A stretch of 64,000 bases of DNA from Pelobates cultripes (taxonomy: Eukaryota; Chordata; Amphibia; Anura; Pelobatidae): assembly GCA_933207985.1 (NCBI GenBank), contig OW240916.1, forward strand, positions 319,441,614 to 319,505,613, given 5' to 3'. Under the pieces are notes generated by a model. It was not told where the DNA came from. It saw nothing but the letters and a program-made list of their open reading frames with translations, and ran no database searches. Shown here piece by piece: positions 33,418-45,976 of the stretch. The position numbers and the translations under genes are program-made. Position 1 is the stretch's first letter, and every line of letters starts with the position of its first letter.

Positions 33418-33869
33418 CTGTCTGCCTTTGTGTGTGTGACTGTCTGTCTGACTGCCTGCCTGTGTGTGTGTGTGTGACTGTCTGCCTGTGTGTGACGGTT
33501 TGCCTTTGTGTGTGTGTGTGTGTGTGTGACTGTCTGTGTGTGACTGTCTGCCTGTGTGTGACTCCAATTGTGTGTGTCGCTGTAGCTGTGCCATTGTGTG
33601 TGCCTGTATGTGTGCCTATCAGCGTGCCTATAACCGAGTGTGTATGACTGTCTGCTTGTAAAGGAGTATGTGTGACTGTTTGTTTGTGACTGTGTGTGTG
33701 ACTGTCTGCCTGTAACTGAACGTGTCTGTCTGCTTGTAACTGTTTGTTTGACTGTCTGCCTTTGCCTGTGTGTGTGACTGTATATATAAGGCAACTTGTG
33801 GTGGGGGGGGCACCATGAAGACTTTTCGATCAGGGCGCCTAATGGCCTAAGGCCAGCCCTGTGTGTCTG
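32708..33869. mobile_element. hAT-type element with perfect 8-bp target duplication
   Basis: The element body is 32716-33861, flanked by TGTGTCTG at 32708-32715 and 33862-33869 (8 of 8). Terminal inverted repeats are CAGGGCCGGCCTTAGG and CCTAAGGCCAGCCCTG. The interior has a 24-base A run near 32825 and an expanded GT-rich microsatellite (33025-33790). No transposase was seen, so it is non-autonomous. It landed inside the 48-bp array. Confidence 0.92.
33025..33790. repeat. GTGT / GACTGTCTGCCT microsatellite inside the hAT element
   Basis: Blocks of (GT)n separated by GACTGCCTGCCT and GACTGTCTGCCT. The (Cys/Val) and (His/Thr) translations are artefacts. Confidence 0.95.
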
Positions 33870-33918
33870 AGTGTATAACAGAGCTCCACGGCAATAATAT
33901 TCCCAGTAATGTGTCTGT
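33870..33918. repeat. 48-bp minisatellite, forward, after hAT insertion
   Basis: One further forward copy continuing the array split by the hAT element. It meets the inverted array within GTGTCTGTTATACACTCAGA. Confidence 0.9.
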
Positions 33919-34315
33919 TATACACTCAGACACATTACTGGGAGTATTATTACTGTGGAGCTCTGTTATACACTCAGACACATTACTGGGAGTATTATTG
34001 CTATGGAGCTCTGTTACACACTCAGACACATTACTGGGAGTATTACTGCTGTGGAGCTCTGTTATACACTCAGTCACATTACTGGGACTATTATTGCTGT
34101 GGAGCTCTGTTATACACAAGACACATTACTGGGAGTATTATTGCTGTGGAGCTCTGTTATATACTCAGACACATTACTGGGACTATTATTGCTGTGGAGC
34201 TCTGTTATACACAAGACACATTACTGGGAGTATTATTGCTGTGGAGCTCTGTTATACACTCAGACACATTACTGGGAGTATTATTTTTGTGAAGCTCTGT
34301 TATACACTCAGACAC
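33919..34315. repeat. 48-bp minisatellite, inverted array
   Basis: About eight copies of the same unit in the opposite orientation (TGTTATACACTCAGACACAT and GGGAGTATTATTGCTGTGGA), two of them with short deletions giving TATACACAAGACAC. Together with the forward arrays this makes a large imperfect palindrome. Confidence 0.95.
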
Positions 34316-34869
34316 ACCAACAGTATAGAGCTCCTAGAAAAGAGGGACAGAGGGATTTGGGCCAAAAATAGGGACTGTCCGTACTAAAACAGGGACACTT
34401 GGGAGTTATGAGAGACAGATCTGCTCTGTTACTTCTCACTGCCATCCCTGATGGAGAAATAATCTTGATTTACACATGAAGTTAAAAAGTCAGTAATGTA
34501 ACGCTTTTCCTGACAAAGTGATCTGTAGTTAAACTGTTGAAGTGGTTTAGTCATATTGCAGCTGGTGAAAGTGGATCTTATAGACACCAGGGGATCTGTA
34601 ACTTCCCAGGGGGTGACAAATCTGCAGGCAGGAAGTCAGCCCAGACTCTGCTACTGTTACAGAAAGAATCAACGCCTGACATTCTGTGCATCTGTCAGGG
34701 TCTAACATCTTCCCCAGCGCTGGACACCAATTTCCAACTTAAAAACACTCTATGGACAAAATGAAAATGTTCCATTATACACAGGGTTACTCAGTAAATA
34801 AACAGATCACTAGAATAGTAATGCATTTGATTTAGCTCACAGGCAGGGTACTCTCCCTGTTGTATCGGT
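34316..34869. other. Non-coding, no recognised element
   Basis: Intron sequence. Nothing is recognised. Confidence 0.55.
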
Positions 34870-34960
34870 CTGTTCTTATGGTGTATGTCTTTTTCCCCAA
34901 CTGTACAGCGCTGCAGCATTTGTTGGCGCTTTATAAATGCCAGTAATGAATAAATATAAA
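34870..34960 (+). repeat. LINE/SINE 3'-tail-like dispersed repeat
   Basis: CCCCAACTGTACAGCGCTGC, then TTGTTGGCGCTTTATAAATG and AATGAATAAATA. Confidence 0.65.
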
Positions 34961-35864
34961 GCCGGATAAGGACATCTTCTAGCTTCTGCTGAACTTCATA
35001 TGGAGCGTGGCTGGCAGATGGTGTTGGGAGTTGTATTGGAGTAACAGTTGCATGGCCAGCTGTGATCCAATCACTAAGAGGGTGGCCCAAGTGGCTCGTT
35101 ATCGTCACACAGTGACCACAAGTTCAAGGTCTCTGATTACCAGCAGCTCAGTATGTGTGATTTGTTAATAAATGCCCCTCTCTGTGTAACTAAAGCGGGA
35201 CCACACCAGAGGCTGCCCAATCACATGATCTCAATAGGCGTCTATGGAGGCAGTATGGTGGGCCGACACTGTCCAGGACCTTTTATTTCAAAGTGTGAAT
35301 CCATCCATTCATCACATTCCATTTTCCATCAATGAACGATGCCCAATTAGGAGAATTCAGCACACACACAGATCACACACCTTGACCTCTCCATCACACA
35401 GAACGCAGCAAAGGAGGCTGATGAAGGGGTGAGAAGCTGGGAAATAAGTCTGGGGCCCTTGGGATTTTGCAAGTGAACCATAGTATGATGATTCGGGGAG
35501 CTCTGGGGGACAACTAATCCTTCTCCCATAATAGAGTGAGTCAGTTCTGACGAAGCTGATGATCTGGACTACAAAACAGACCCACGATTAATGGGGGAAG
35601 TCAGAAAAATCCTTTAACAGAACAAAACAGGACTATCTATAGACTGCCCTCCAACTAAGGAGAACTATAATCTCTTTATGGCAAACAATATGTGACGGAC
35701 GATTTTTATATTGAACCAAACTTTAAATTATTTAAAATATAAGCATGAAGAGGTTTCCAAGTTTCTTTTAATAAGTCAGAACTGTAATATGTATGTAACA
35801 AGCTTTGAAACACAATCTGTTGATAAAAGAATAAAGAAAACACAGGAGTGTAGCTTTATACCCC
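34961..35864. other. Non-coding, no recognised element
   Basis: Intron sequence. No domain or known repeat was recognised. Confidence 0.5.
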
Positions 35865-35930
35865 TTTCACAATATTGTACTGCATTGCGGAATAAGTTGG
35901 CGCTATATAAATACCATTAATAAGAAGAGA
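35865..35930 (+). repeat. LINE/SINE 3'-tail-like dispersed repeat
   Basis: ATTGTACTGCATTGCGGAAT, then AAGTTGGCGCTATATAAATA and ATTAATAAG. Confidence 0.6.
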
Positions 35931-36148
35931 TAGATAAATTGCAGTTCTGGTTAGGTTTTCCCTATTCTGTACCCGACATGGCACATACTGAAAATAGGAT
36001 AATGGATTGGTCCCTGTGATACCGATTAGGCCCCACATGAAGACGCCTCTGATCTTGCGAAAAATGTAATAAATTTTAGTATTTATTGTTACATATGTAG
36101 AATAAGATAATATTACAGTTTAAGAAGGTGCCAACCTAACTAGCTCCA

Positions 36149-36260
36149 TTAAAGGGACACTCCAAGCAAATTACCCACTACATTTTGCAGTCCCAGTAAT
36201 GGTGCCAGGAGTGCCCGAGCACACTCATGGGGGAGGTAGTCAAACCCCTTACCCGGGGTT
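36149..36260. mobile_element. TTAA MITE 5' fragment
   Basis: Starts TTAAAGGGACACTCCAAGCA. No matching right end was found. Confidence 0.55.
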
Positions 36261-37249
36261 TGTCAGACACTGGTTACCACTGATCACATATATAAAGTAC
36301 GCTATGGTTTGAGTCTGGCTCGTTTGATCTAAAGTTGGAAATGTACTTTTATAACAATTCACGAATCTGTGAAATACCCTGACAGTGCTTAATCTATCCA
36401 TCTACTGGGGCATGCTAAGCCCTTGTCTATAATGAGTGGGATCAGACAGGCACACAGACTGGCAGCAAGTGGCATACACAGCTAGTTACATCCAGGCATT
36501 TGTAATGGATAAAATAATGATAGAATCTGCACCTTATATTACAAACAGACATCTAGGAAATCCTTGTGAATTTGCGAGGGGGCTTTAGAAAAAACCTAAA
36601 ATAGCTATGTGTTGGTGGAAAGCTCAGCAGGACAATCTATGTACCTTCTGACTTGGTCCAAGTGTTTGGGCGTCTTTACTAGGTTCCCTACTGGTAACCG
36701 CGGCCAAGTTTCCGTTTCTGCGTTCTGAATTTTCCCCTCGAATCTCGTGGTTGTGGTCACTGCTGTCACATAATCAGCATTAGATGAACTCTTCCAAAAG
36801 GCGTATTAGTCACAGAGCGCGCGTAATTCTCTCCGCAGCCCCAGATGTTATTAGTATGACTACCAGTGAAGAAAAAGCTGCCCTCGGCCATGACCTTTCT
36901 CAAAATCTGAACAAATGGGAAGGTTGGGTTACTTCCTTATGTGTCATTTATGGCTGCAATCTCACAGGCTTCCAACTGTTCAGGAGACAAACTGTAACTG
37001 GCTGCTTTAACCAAGACACTTTGTTAAAATCAATAGACTTCAGCAAATAAGTCACAAGTCTGGTTGGGGATTAAAGCAGGGCTTATGAAGAAAATAAATC
37101 TTACACACTCTATATATGTGAGACGCCGAGATCAGAGCATGATTACAGCCATCGGCTGAGAACGTGGGAGCTTTTATTTACGTAAACCAGTTTGGAAACA
37201 ACTCTTTTTGTATCAGTTTGTGTGTACAAATTGTAAAGCTTTCTGGATC
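36261..37249. other. Non-coding, no recognised element
   Basis: Intron sequence. The frame at 36784-37050 (plus) has no recognisable domain and no acceptor/donor pair that would argue for an exon. Confidence 0.5.
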
Positions 37250-37318
37250 AACACCCTTGTCAGCTTTTGTATTGGTCTGTGTATACTTTACTATCTTTGC
37301 CCCAATTGTACAGCGCCG

Positions 37319-37353
<35 letters not shown>

Positions 37354-37354
37354 G
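37250..37354 (+). repeat. LINE/SINE 3' tail with (AAT)n microsatellite
   Basis: TTGCCCCAATTGTACAGCGC then (TAA)n at about 37320-37353, consistent with an expanded retroposon tail. Confidence 0.8.
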
Positions 37355-37792
37355 TGTGGTGTAGTACTTAAAACTGGTTTATGAGATGTACAGTGATGCA
37401 CAATCTGCAGCCTTGACAACAGGGAAAATGTCCACAAAAAAAGAGAAACCGTGGCAGACTCAGTCTAAGACTGTCTATATTTCACATGGTAGCAAAGAAC
37501 AAGCTGGGAATATCCCTTTAAACATGTCGTACTGCGGCTTTTAATACAACAATGCTGTACATTCATAGAAAATGAGAACAGGAGTACAAAGAGGAAAAGA
37601 ATAAGGAACCAATGCGAATGCCGGATCTAGATTTGTTTTTACAAATCCCTGCGTTACACTCAGAGGGGCTTATCAAATAAATTGCCAATTCTGGCAAATG
37701 GAAAAATCTAACTGCAATACTTAAAAAGAAAATCTGAAACAGAAGATAAATGAGGAAGAGAATGTCTCAAATCCATCCACTCTGTGATCTAA

Positions 37793-37990
37793 TAAATTAT
37801 TATTATTTATAAAGTGCCAACAAACTCCGCAGCGCTGTACAATAGGGGGACTAACAGATTTGCAACAAGTCAAGTTGGATGTAAAGGAACAGAGAATGAG
37901 AATGGCCCTGCTCAAAGCGGCTTGTGGGGGGAGTGGGGTAAAGTGACACACGAGGTAATGAAATACAAATCTAGTAAATTAAAGGATTAC
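37793..37990 (-). repeat. LINE/SINE 3'-tail-like dispersed repeat, minus orientation
   Basis: ATTATTATTATTTATAAAGT, then CCGCAGCGCTGTACAATAGG. It continues with 'CAAGTTGGATGTAAAGGAAC', which the 49447 copy shares (AGTTGGATGCACAGGAACAG), so the repeat is longer than the tail. Confidence 0.75.
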
Positions 37991-38049
37991 TGCACAGTGA
38001 TTTGAAGTGGTGATGGTGTCTGGGTCTGTATACACAGAGTTTAACCCCT

Positions 38050-38290
38050 CTGCTGCCACAGCTGTAACTCTGCCATCAACATGTCTCTGGGGTGTCATCA
38101 GCCAACGCAGTGCTAGAGTCTCAGGCTGGCCAATGTCAATTCTGTGACATTTTCATTGCACAGAATGTCAGTCATTGGCTAAGAATGGTCAGCTGACATG
38201 CTCAACCACTGAACGGCGATAATCGTGGCCTCTCGCTTCCGCAGCTCTGAAGAAGCCAAAATTGGGTCACCAGACCAGCAGCATTGGAAC
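38050..38290. mobile_element. Decayed T2-like MITE core
   Basis: Shares GTCAATTCTGTG, 'CAGTCATTGGCTAAGA' and GGTCAGCTGACA blocks with 20860-20960 and 25540-25700. Confidence 0.5.
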
Positions 38291-38572
38291 ATTGTGGTAT
38301 CCAGGTAATGGGGCAAACCATTGCGAAATAGGTGGGAATAACCAGGGTGCGTGAAAAACTTGATTTCACTCTTACAGAGTAATTCACTACAGTGAGCATT
38401 GTCAGGAATTCAGAGTGAATTTAAATGTAAGGCTGCAACATCCTCCAAGTCAGCTCTGCTTCCAGTTCAGTTAATCTAATGTTAAATCTGAAATTTCCTT
38501 TGAATTCACAACAATTCTCACTTTGGTGAAAGACTCGGTCAGTCCTCCTGGTATACGTTATGTCCCATAGAT

Positions 38573-39099
38573 TTAAAGGGATAGTATACAAAGCCGTATT
38601 TCTGGCACCACCAATCCCTCTGCCTCCCCTCTCCCTCGCACCCCCTCCTACACGTTAAATAAAGGGTTAAAAGCCCTCTATTTACATACCTTATCCCAGC
38701 ACTGATGTCACTTGACGCTGGGTCGAAGCTCCGGTCCTCCTCCATCCCGCGACGAGTGGGGTCTAATGTGCCTGCGCGGCAAATGCATTAGACCTCCCCA
38801 TAGGAAAGCATTGAATTAATGCTTTCTAATGGGGAAAAGTCTGACACTGGAGGTCCTCATTCAGAATGTGAGGACGTCCTGCGTCAGATAACGGACCAAA
38901 AGTCAGTTTAGATTCTGGAAGCGCCCCAGTGGCTGTCTGGTAGTCAGCCACAGAGGGCAGACTTAGAGCTGCAATATAAACATTGCAGTTTCTCTGGAAC
39001 TATAATGTTTAACATTGCAGCACTAAGTGCAATAGGGACACAGCACCCAGACCACTTCAATTAGCCAAAATGGTCTGGGTGCCCTCAGTGTCCCTTTAA
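38573..39099. mobile_element. T2/Kolobok-type MITE, full length
   Basis: TTAAAGGGATAGTATACAAA at the left and CTCAGTGTCCCTTTAA at the right, both at TTAA. The interior hairpin TAAACATTGCAGTTTCTC and its partner are near 38977-39012. Confidence 0.8.
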
Positions 39100-39844
39100 A
39101 GCAAAAAGATGCTTAGTTCGACCAAATCCTAATTATTTTATTCACATTATTTATTTCTGCATGGATTTTGGAAGTCTAATGTCAAACCAAACACTCACCA
39201 AACCAAGTGTTTCAAATCCTCTAATTAGAGCCAGAAAAGTGAGCAAAGCCCGTATCAGATCAGCACTTCTGGTACCAAGATGAATCCACACAGAACTGCC
39301 CTGATCACATTATTAAACCCTCTGCATTCTCCAACCTTGATTATTGGGTCATGAAATCCGGATTTACATGGAGCGTCTGCTGCTCTGCCAGCGTCCCAGA
39401 AAGGCTCTTTTCCTCCCATTTTTTCTAAGATCTACACAGAGACTACAAACACCATGTAAATAAACACAGCCCACATTACAGCAAAGCTGGCCTTATCGCA
39501 TTGTAAAAATATTTTAGCAGTGGTAAAATGAAAACCTCAGGCCCCGGGAGACCCTGTCACTTTCATGTGGTTTGTCTTGGCAGAGAAGCGCTGGTTGAAG
39601 CCGGCACCGTGTGGGGGTAAGTCAGATCAGGGTGGGGGGAAGTGCTTTCTGTTTTATTTACAGACACCTTTCATTGGGGGCTGAGTAATACAATAATACA
39701 AATTGACCGTTTATTTAACTATGACAAGAGGAGTTTGGGAAACTAGTTATTAAATCTCCTGTAAATCTAGATCTCAAACACTGATATCAAAACACATTGT
39801 CAGGATTATCTCTTATAAGGAGTCAATAGCACCTTTTAGACCAA
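39100..39844. other. Non-coding, no recognised element
   Basis: Intron sequence. Nothing is recognised. Confidence 0.5.
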
Positions 39845-39900
39845 AAGATAGATCCCCAGATGTTGTGAAACTACAACTCCCACACGGGATGCACCAAAGT
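39845..39900. mobile_element. Half of a hairpin MITE
   Basis: CCCCAGATGTTGTGAAACTA followed by CAACTCCCAC matches the left arm of the hairpin element at 56640-56782. Confidence 0.5.
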
Positions 39901-40098
39901 TTTTGGCTGAAAATGGTGGCATATCTGCCATAAATAGGCAACCAGCTTGCCCCGTGTGCGAGGACTCTCCCGTCTGCCCGGGGAGAGAGCCAGGACAGTC
40001 TGTAGCTCCGCCGGGTGTGAGCTGCAGACTGGAGAGACAGACCACCGGACCACAAGGAAGCCAGGACACTGGACCACCAGGGAAAACACAGTCACAAG

Positions 40099-40680
40099 TC
40101 ACCCCCTCCCTCACTCTGCCACCCCCTCCCTCAGTCACTCTGTCACCAGTCACCCCCTCCCTCAGTCACCAGTCCTCTGCCACCCCTCCCTCAGTCACTG
40201 CCACCAGTCACCTCCTCCCTCAGTCACTCTGTCAACAGTCACCCCTCACTCAGTCACTCTGCCACCAGTCACCCCTCCTCAGTCACTCTGCCACCAGTCA
40301 CCCCTCCCTCAGTCACTCTGCCACCAGTCACCCTCCTCAGTCACTCTGCCACCAGTCACCCCCCTCCCTCAGTCACTCTGTCACCCTCTCCCTCAGTCAC
40401 TCTGCCACCAGTCACCTCCTCCCTCAGCCACTCTGCCACCAGTCACCCCTCCCTCAGCCACTCTTCCACCAGTCACCCTCCCTCAGTCACTCTGCCACCA
40501 GTCACCCCTCCCTCAGTCACTCTGCCACCAGTCACCCCTTCCCTCAGTCACTCTGTCACCCTCTCCCTCAGTCACTCTGCCACCAGTCACCCTCTCCCTC
40601 AGTCACTCTGCCACCAGTCACCCCCTCCCTCACTCTGCCACCAGTCACCCCCTCCCTCAGTCACTCTGTCACCCTCTCCT
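40099..40680. repeat. 30-bp minisatellite
   Basis: Unit built from CACTCTGCCACCAGTCACCC and CTCCCTCAGT, with many copies shortened by one to several bases and some with TCACCCTCTCC. About twenty copies. The Pro/Ser/His-rich frames are artefacts. Confidence 0.95.
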
Positions 40681-41025
40681 GATCCCCAGATATAGGCTCC
40701 ACTATGGAGCTCTGATAGAACAGACTGATGCCCAGATATAGGCTCCACTATGGAGCTCTGATAGATCAGACTGATCCCCAGATATAGGCTCCACTATAGA
40801 GCTCTTATAGATCAGACTGATCCCCAGATATAGGCTCCACTATAGAGCTCTTATAGATCAGACTGATCCCCATATATACGCTCCACTATAGAGCTCTGAT
40901 AGGAGGTCGGCAGTTTCCCAGATATATGCTCCACTATAGAGCTCTGATAGGAGGTTGAGCAGTTTCCCAGATATATGCTCCACTATAGAGCTCTAATAGG
41001 AGGTCGGCAGTTTCCCAGATATACC
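40681..41025. repeat. 46-bp minisatellite, seven to eight copies
   Basis: Each unit contains CAGATATAGGCTCCACTATA then GAGCTCTTATAGATCAGACT. The last copies diverge to GGAGGTCGGCAGTTTCCCAG. It directly abuts the 30-bp array. Confidence 0.93.
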
Positions 41026-41936
41026 CAAGCTGTGTATAGTGCTTCATTATTGTGTATCCTAGCAACCAGGATATATTATTTATTTATTGTGTGGAGACCT
41101 ATTGGGGATTTCAGTTTATTGTGACAGATCTTCAAGGAATGTCTAGAAGGATTACCGTGAATTGAGTTCCCAGGGTTCTTATCAGATCACACTGTTACTT
41201 GCCCCCCAGCAGGAGGGCCCCTTCAAACAACCAAAGATACCAATAGGACCCACACGGTCATCGAGTGCACCCCGTGGACGCCATTACTAGGATCCCAGGC
41301 TGCGGGAATAGATGGAGTTTTATATCTACAAAAACTGACACTTTCTAAACATGAATTAAAACTGACAACACGGAGTGCTTGGAGTAAGTGGTTGTCAAGC
41401 AGTATCCAGGCAGCTGATGTCGGAGATGCTGAGCGAAGGATACCGACCGTTTGTTGAGGCAGTGTGAGGGCTGGCTGAGCATTATGAGAAGTGTAGCTCA
41501 CAAACCAGCGCAGAACCCGGCTATGAATTTAATGCCCAGTACTGGCACAGTTTGAGGTTTCTCTGAGCTACAGCCTAGATTGTGTGGGTGCAGAGCAGGA
41601 TTAACCATATGGTAACCTTGGTGGCTGCCTGGGACCCCCAGAATCATGAATGTACTTGGTCCCACTATCAAACCCTGGATGTTAATCCTTCTCTTTGTGT
41701 GTGCTAGAGTGACATCAGCCGGGGTGAGCTAACTCAGAAAGCATCCAGCAGTCTCTAAGTACTCCAGGTCGGACACAGTAACCCTCAACACGCCAGCTGC
41801 TTTGGACCAAATTTCACTCTAGGCTTGTTGTGGGACATTAACACAACAGATTCAACTCGCCACATTTATGGATGTAGTTCACAAATGTGATGTAGAATGA
41901 AAGGACTTCAATGTTATTACAGATATTACAGTCAGT
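41026..41936. other. Non-coding, no recognised element
   Basis: Intron sequence. Nothing is recognised. Confidence 0.5.
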
Positions 41937-42340
41937 CACTTCTGTATTGGTAAACATGTAGCGGTGAGTATTTAATGGTAAACATGTAGTGGTATGTAAC
42001 AGTAAGTATGCTATGGTAAACATGTAGCGGTGAGTATTTAATGGTAAACATGTAGTGGTAAGTATGTAACAGTAAGTATGCTATGGTAAACATGTAGCGG
42101 TGAGTATTTAATGGTAAACATGTAGTGGTAAGCATGTAACAGTAAGTATGTTATGGTAAACATGTAGCGGTGAGTATTTAATGGTAAACATGTAGCGGTG
42201 AGTATTTAATGGTAAACATGTAGTGGTAAGTATGTAACAGTAAGTATGTTATGGTAAACATTTAGCGGTAAGTATGTAATGGTAAACATGTAGCGGTAAG
42301 TATGTAATGGTAAACATGTAGCGGTAAGTATGTAATGAAG
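41937..42340. repeat. Minisatellite of GGTAAACATGTAGCGGT units
   Basis: Mixed units sharing GGTAAACATGTAGCGGTGAG with TATTTAAT, TATGTAAT or TATGTAACAGTAAGTATG continuations. Units vary in length, with a partial higher-order pattern. Confidence 0.92.
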
Positions 42341-42776
42341 CTTTGTAACTGTCTCCGTGTTCCAGGACAAAGATGATGAAAACGCTGTAAATTGGGGGGA
42401 CAATGGGTGATATTGGGTTAAACATTAAACATACTCTGGACTGCGTCTCTACAAACAGATTATAAATGTGATACAGACTCAGGATGGGAAGAATGCTGGA
42501 TTTGTCATAACTACTCCTGTACCCTGTCCTCTGACACATCTGTTAATATCTGCTGTAAGAACGTAACACAGCAAGACGGAACTCGCTGCTGACGAAATCA
42601 CCACTTTCTCTCTACGCCCAAGGGTCAGACACCTGATAGAATCACTGCATCTTGGCATTAAACAGCACTTTCATAACATAATATAATGGTACACGGAGCC
42701 AACATCATCACGTCAACACACTAATACACTCCTAATAGAATTCCAGTAAAGCAAAATCATACATAATGTATCACCA
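42341..42776. other. Non-coding, no recognised element
   Basis: Intron sequence. Nothing is recognised. Confidence 0.5.
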
Positions 42777-43870
42777 CCCCCCCACCCCACACACTGAATA
42801 TACCCAATACACAACCCGCACACACTGAATATACCCAATACATAACCCGCACACACTGAATATACCCAATACATAACCCGCACACCCTGAATATACCCAA
42901 TACATAATCCGCACACCCTGAATATACCCAATACATAACCTGCACACCCTGAATATACCCAATGCATAACCCGCACACCCTGAATATACCCAATACATAA
43001 CCCGCACACCCTGAATATACCCAATGCATAACCCGCACACCCTGAATATACCCAATACATAACCTGCACACCCTGAATATACCCAATACATAACCCGCAC
43101 ACCCTGAATATACCCAATACATAACCCGCACACCCTGAATATACCCAATACATAACCCGCACACCCTGAATATACCCAATACATAACCTGCACACCCTGA
43201 ATATACCCAATACATAACCCACACCCTGAATATACCCAATACATAACCCGCACACCCTGAATATACCCAATACACAACCCGCACACCCTGAATATACCCA
43301 ATACATAATCCGCACACCCTGAATATACCCAATACATAACCCGTACACCCTGAATATACCCAATACATAACCCGCACACCCTGAATATACCCAATACATA
43401 ACCCGCACACCCTGAATATACCCAATGCATAACCTGCACACCCTGAATATACCCAATACACAACCCGCACACCCTGAATATACCCAATACACAACCCGCA
43501 CACCCTGAATATACCCAATACATAAACTGGACACCCTGAATATACCCAATACATAACCTGCACACCCTGACTATACCCAATACACAACCCGCACACCCTG
43601 AATATACCCAATACACAACCCACACACCCTGAATATACCCAATACATAACCTGCACACCCTGAATATACCCAATACACAACCCGCACACCCTGAATATAC
43701 CCAATACACAACCCGCACACCCTGAATATACCCGATACATAACCCGCACACCCTGAATATACCCAATACACAACCCGCACACCCTGAATATACCCAATAC
43801 ACAATCCGCACACCCTTAATATACCCAATACATAACCCGCACACACTGAATATACCCAATACATAACCTG
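42777..43870. repeat. 31-bp minisatellite, about 35 copies
   Basis: Unit CACACCCTGAATATACCCAA plus TACATAACCCG, with CACA, ATGC and TAATC variants and one 29-bp unit near 43218. The length of 31 is not a multiple of three, yet three minus-strand frames remain open, giving Ile/Gly/Tyr/Val/Cys-rich artefact frames. Decayed copies continue to about 44010. Confidence 0.96.
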
Positions 43871-44689
43871 CTGACTATACTCAATCCATATTACAAACAC
43901 ACTGAATATTCTGATACATTACACACACACAATGAATATACCAAATACATAATACTTATCCTGAATGTACCGAATACCTAAACACACACCATGAATATAC
44001 ACAATACACACAACATATAATATACAGACTGAAATCAATAAGACAAATACAAATTCTGCCATACAATTCACAGGATCTCATTGGTGATTAAACAAAGGGT
44101 GGGCAGAATCTATTTGGATATACTCTCAAATTGTCAAAGCATTCTATGAATACATTTCTGTGTCCTATTCATTTTTAGAGTATTTTCACAGAAATACACA
44201 GAGCTGCACACAATACATACAAGAGACCATATGTGCCAGGATTTATATATTTATCAAGTTACCAACCGGGACCTTAGTGAGTGGATTGCCAGGACTGGCT
44301 AAACCGGACACCCCATACATTTTCCATAATGCTAATTTTCAGCTTTGTACTGGGTGATATTATCCTTTCTGAGACGCCCTCCAGGGCCGGACTGGCCCAC
44401 CGGGATACCGGGAAATTTCCCGGTGGGCCGCGGCACCTAGGGGCCGGCCGCGTTCCTGGGCCGGCCCTTTAAATACTGCAGCCGCCCGAGCGCTCTGTTA
44501 AGAGCCTCAGGCGGCTGCAGCTGCTCCCCTCCCCTCCCCTGTAGCGTGGCCGAGCTGCACTCCTGTTCCGCGTGGAGTTTCTGTTTCCTGTAACCGGCCG
44601 GACTGACAGGAAGTGCACACTGAGTGTGCACCTTCCTATCACTCCGGCCGGCCGGCCACCGCGGACCGGAGTGCAGCTCGGCCACGCTA

Positions 44690-45205
44690 CAGGGGAGGGG
44701 GTAAGAACAGGGGAGGGGGGTAAGAAGAGGGGAGGGGGGATAAAAAGAGGGGGGGGAATAAGAAGGGGGATAAGAAGAGGAGGGAGGGGAACAAAAAGAG
44801 GGGAGGGGGGGGGAATAAGATGAGGGAGGGGGGGATAAGAAGAGGAGGGGGGGAACAAAAAGAGGGACGGGGAATAAGATGAGGGGGGAATAAGAAGAGT
44901 GGAGGGCGGAAATCAAGAAGAGGGAGGGGGGATAAGAAGAGGGGAGGGGGGAATAAGATGGAGGAGGGGGGGAATAAGATGAGGAGGGGGAATAAGAAGA
45001 GGGAGGGAGGAATAAGAAGAGGGGAGGGGGAATAACAAGATAGGGGAATAAAAAGAGGGGGAATAAGAAGAGGGAGGGAATAAGAAGAGGGGAGGGGGGA
45101 TTAAGATAGGGGGGGAATAAGAAGAGGGGAGGGAGGGGAATAAGAAGAGGGGAGGGGGGGATAAAAAGAGGGGGGAATAAGAAGAGGGGAGGGGGGAATA
45201 TGAAG
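44690..45205. repeat. GA-rich minisatellite
   Basis: Irregular units of GGGGAATAAGAAGAGGGGAG type. The strand is almost free of pyrimidines over 500 bases, which may favour triplex or G-quadruplex forms. Confidence 0.93.
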
Positions 45206-45254
45206 AAGGGGCAGCTCTATAGGACAGGGGCCAAGACAGGGAGCTCTTTCACAC

Positions 45255-45605
45255 TACGCGCGCACACACACACAATGCATTCCTATACATACACAGAAAC
45301 ACAACATGCTTCCCTTACACACAGAGAAACACACAATGCATCAATTACACACAAAGAAAATGTGTATGCATCCTTTGCACACATACACAGAAACAGACAA
45401 TGCAAACCCGTACACACGCATGCAAACACACACACTTCTTTTCTTACATACACACAGAAACACAATGCATCTCATGCACACAAACACAGATTCACACAAT
45501 GCATCCCTTACACACAACAAGAAACACATAATACATCCCTTATACACAAATACACACTGCTTCCACTACACACAAACACACTGCATCACCTGCACAAACT
45601 GGTAA
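45255..45605. repeat. CA-rich tandem repeat
   Basis: Degenerate units of ACACAGAAACACACAATGCAT type. Confidence 0.85.
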
Positions 45606-45976
45606 CCCTAAACACTACATACCATAAGCACACATATTAGATCCTCTACAATAACACATAACACATCCCCCACACACTCCACTCCCTGTGAGCGAACTCA
45701 TGGGTGGGTGGAACTTATGAGTGGGCCTTATGGGCATACTCACCGTCAGGCCCTGGGGCCCAGACCTTGAGCTGTGTAAGGGGCCCCAAAAAAATTGAGC
45801 TGCTTCCAATTCTCCCAGAACATTGAATTTTGTGACCACAGTTGCAAACAGCCTCCAGAGATCCTGTTCTACACCAGACCAGTGGAGCCAAACTGCAGCC
45901 TATCATCATCCTCATCTGCTTGTAAGTAGGCAATCTAGTATATTATTAGTGACACTAATCTATAATTTACCTCACA

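Noticed and set aside
32986..33794. His/Thr-rich and Cys/Val-rich frames
   Set aside because: Translations of the GT-rich microsatellite inside a hAT element.
39903..40741. Two Ser/Pro/His-rich frames of about 260 codons
   Set aside because: Overlapping open frames of the 30-bp minisatellite.
42713..43859. Minus-strand frames of 278-362 codons (Ile-Gly-Tyr-Val-Cys repeats)
   Set aside because: Generated by the 31-bp minisatellite; three overlapping frames are open at once and none has a recognisable fold or start context.
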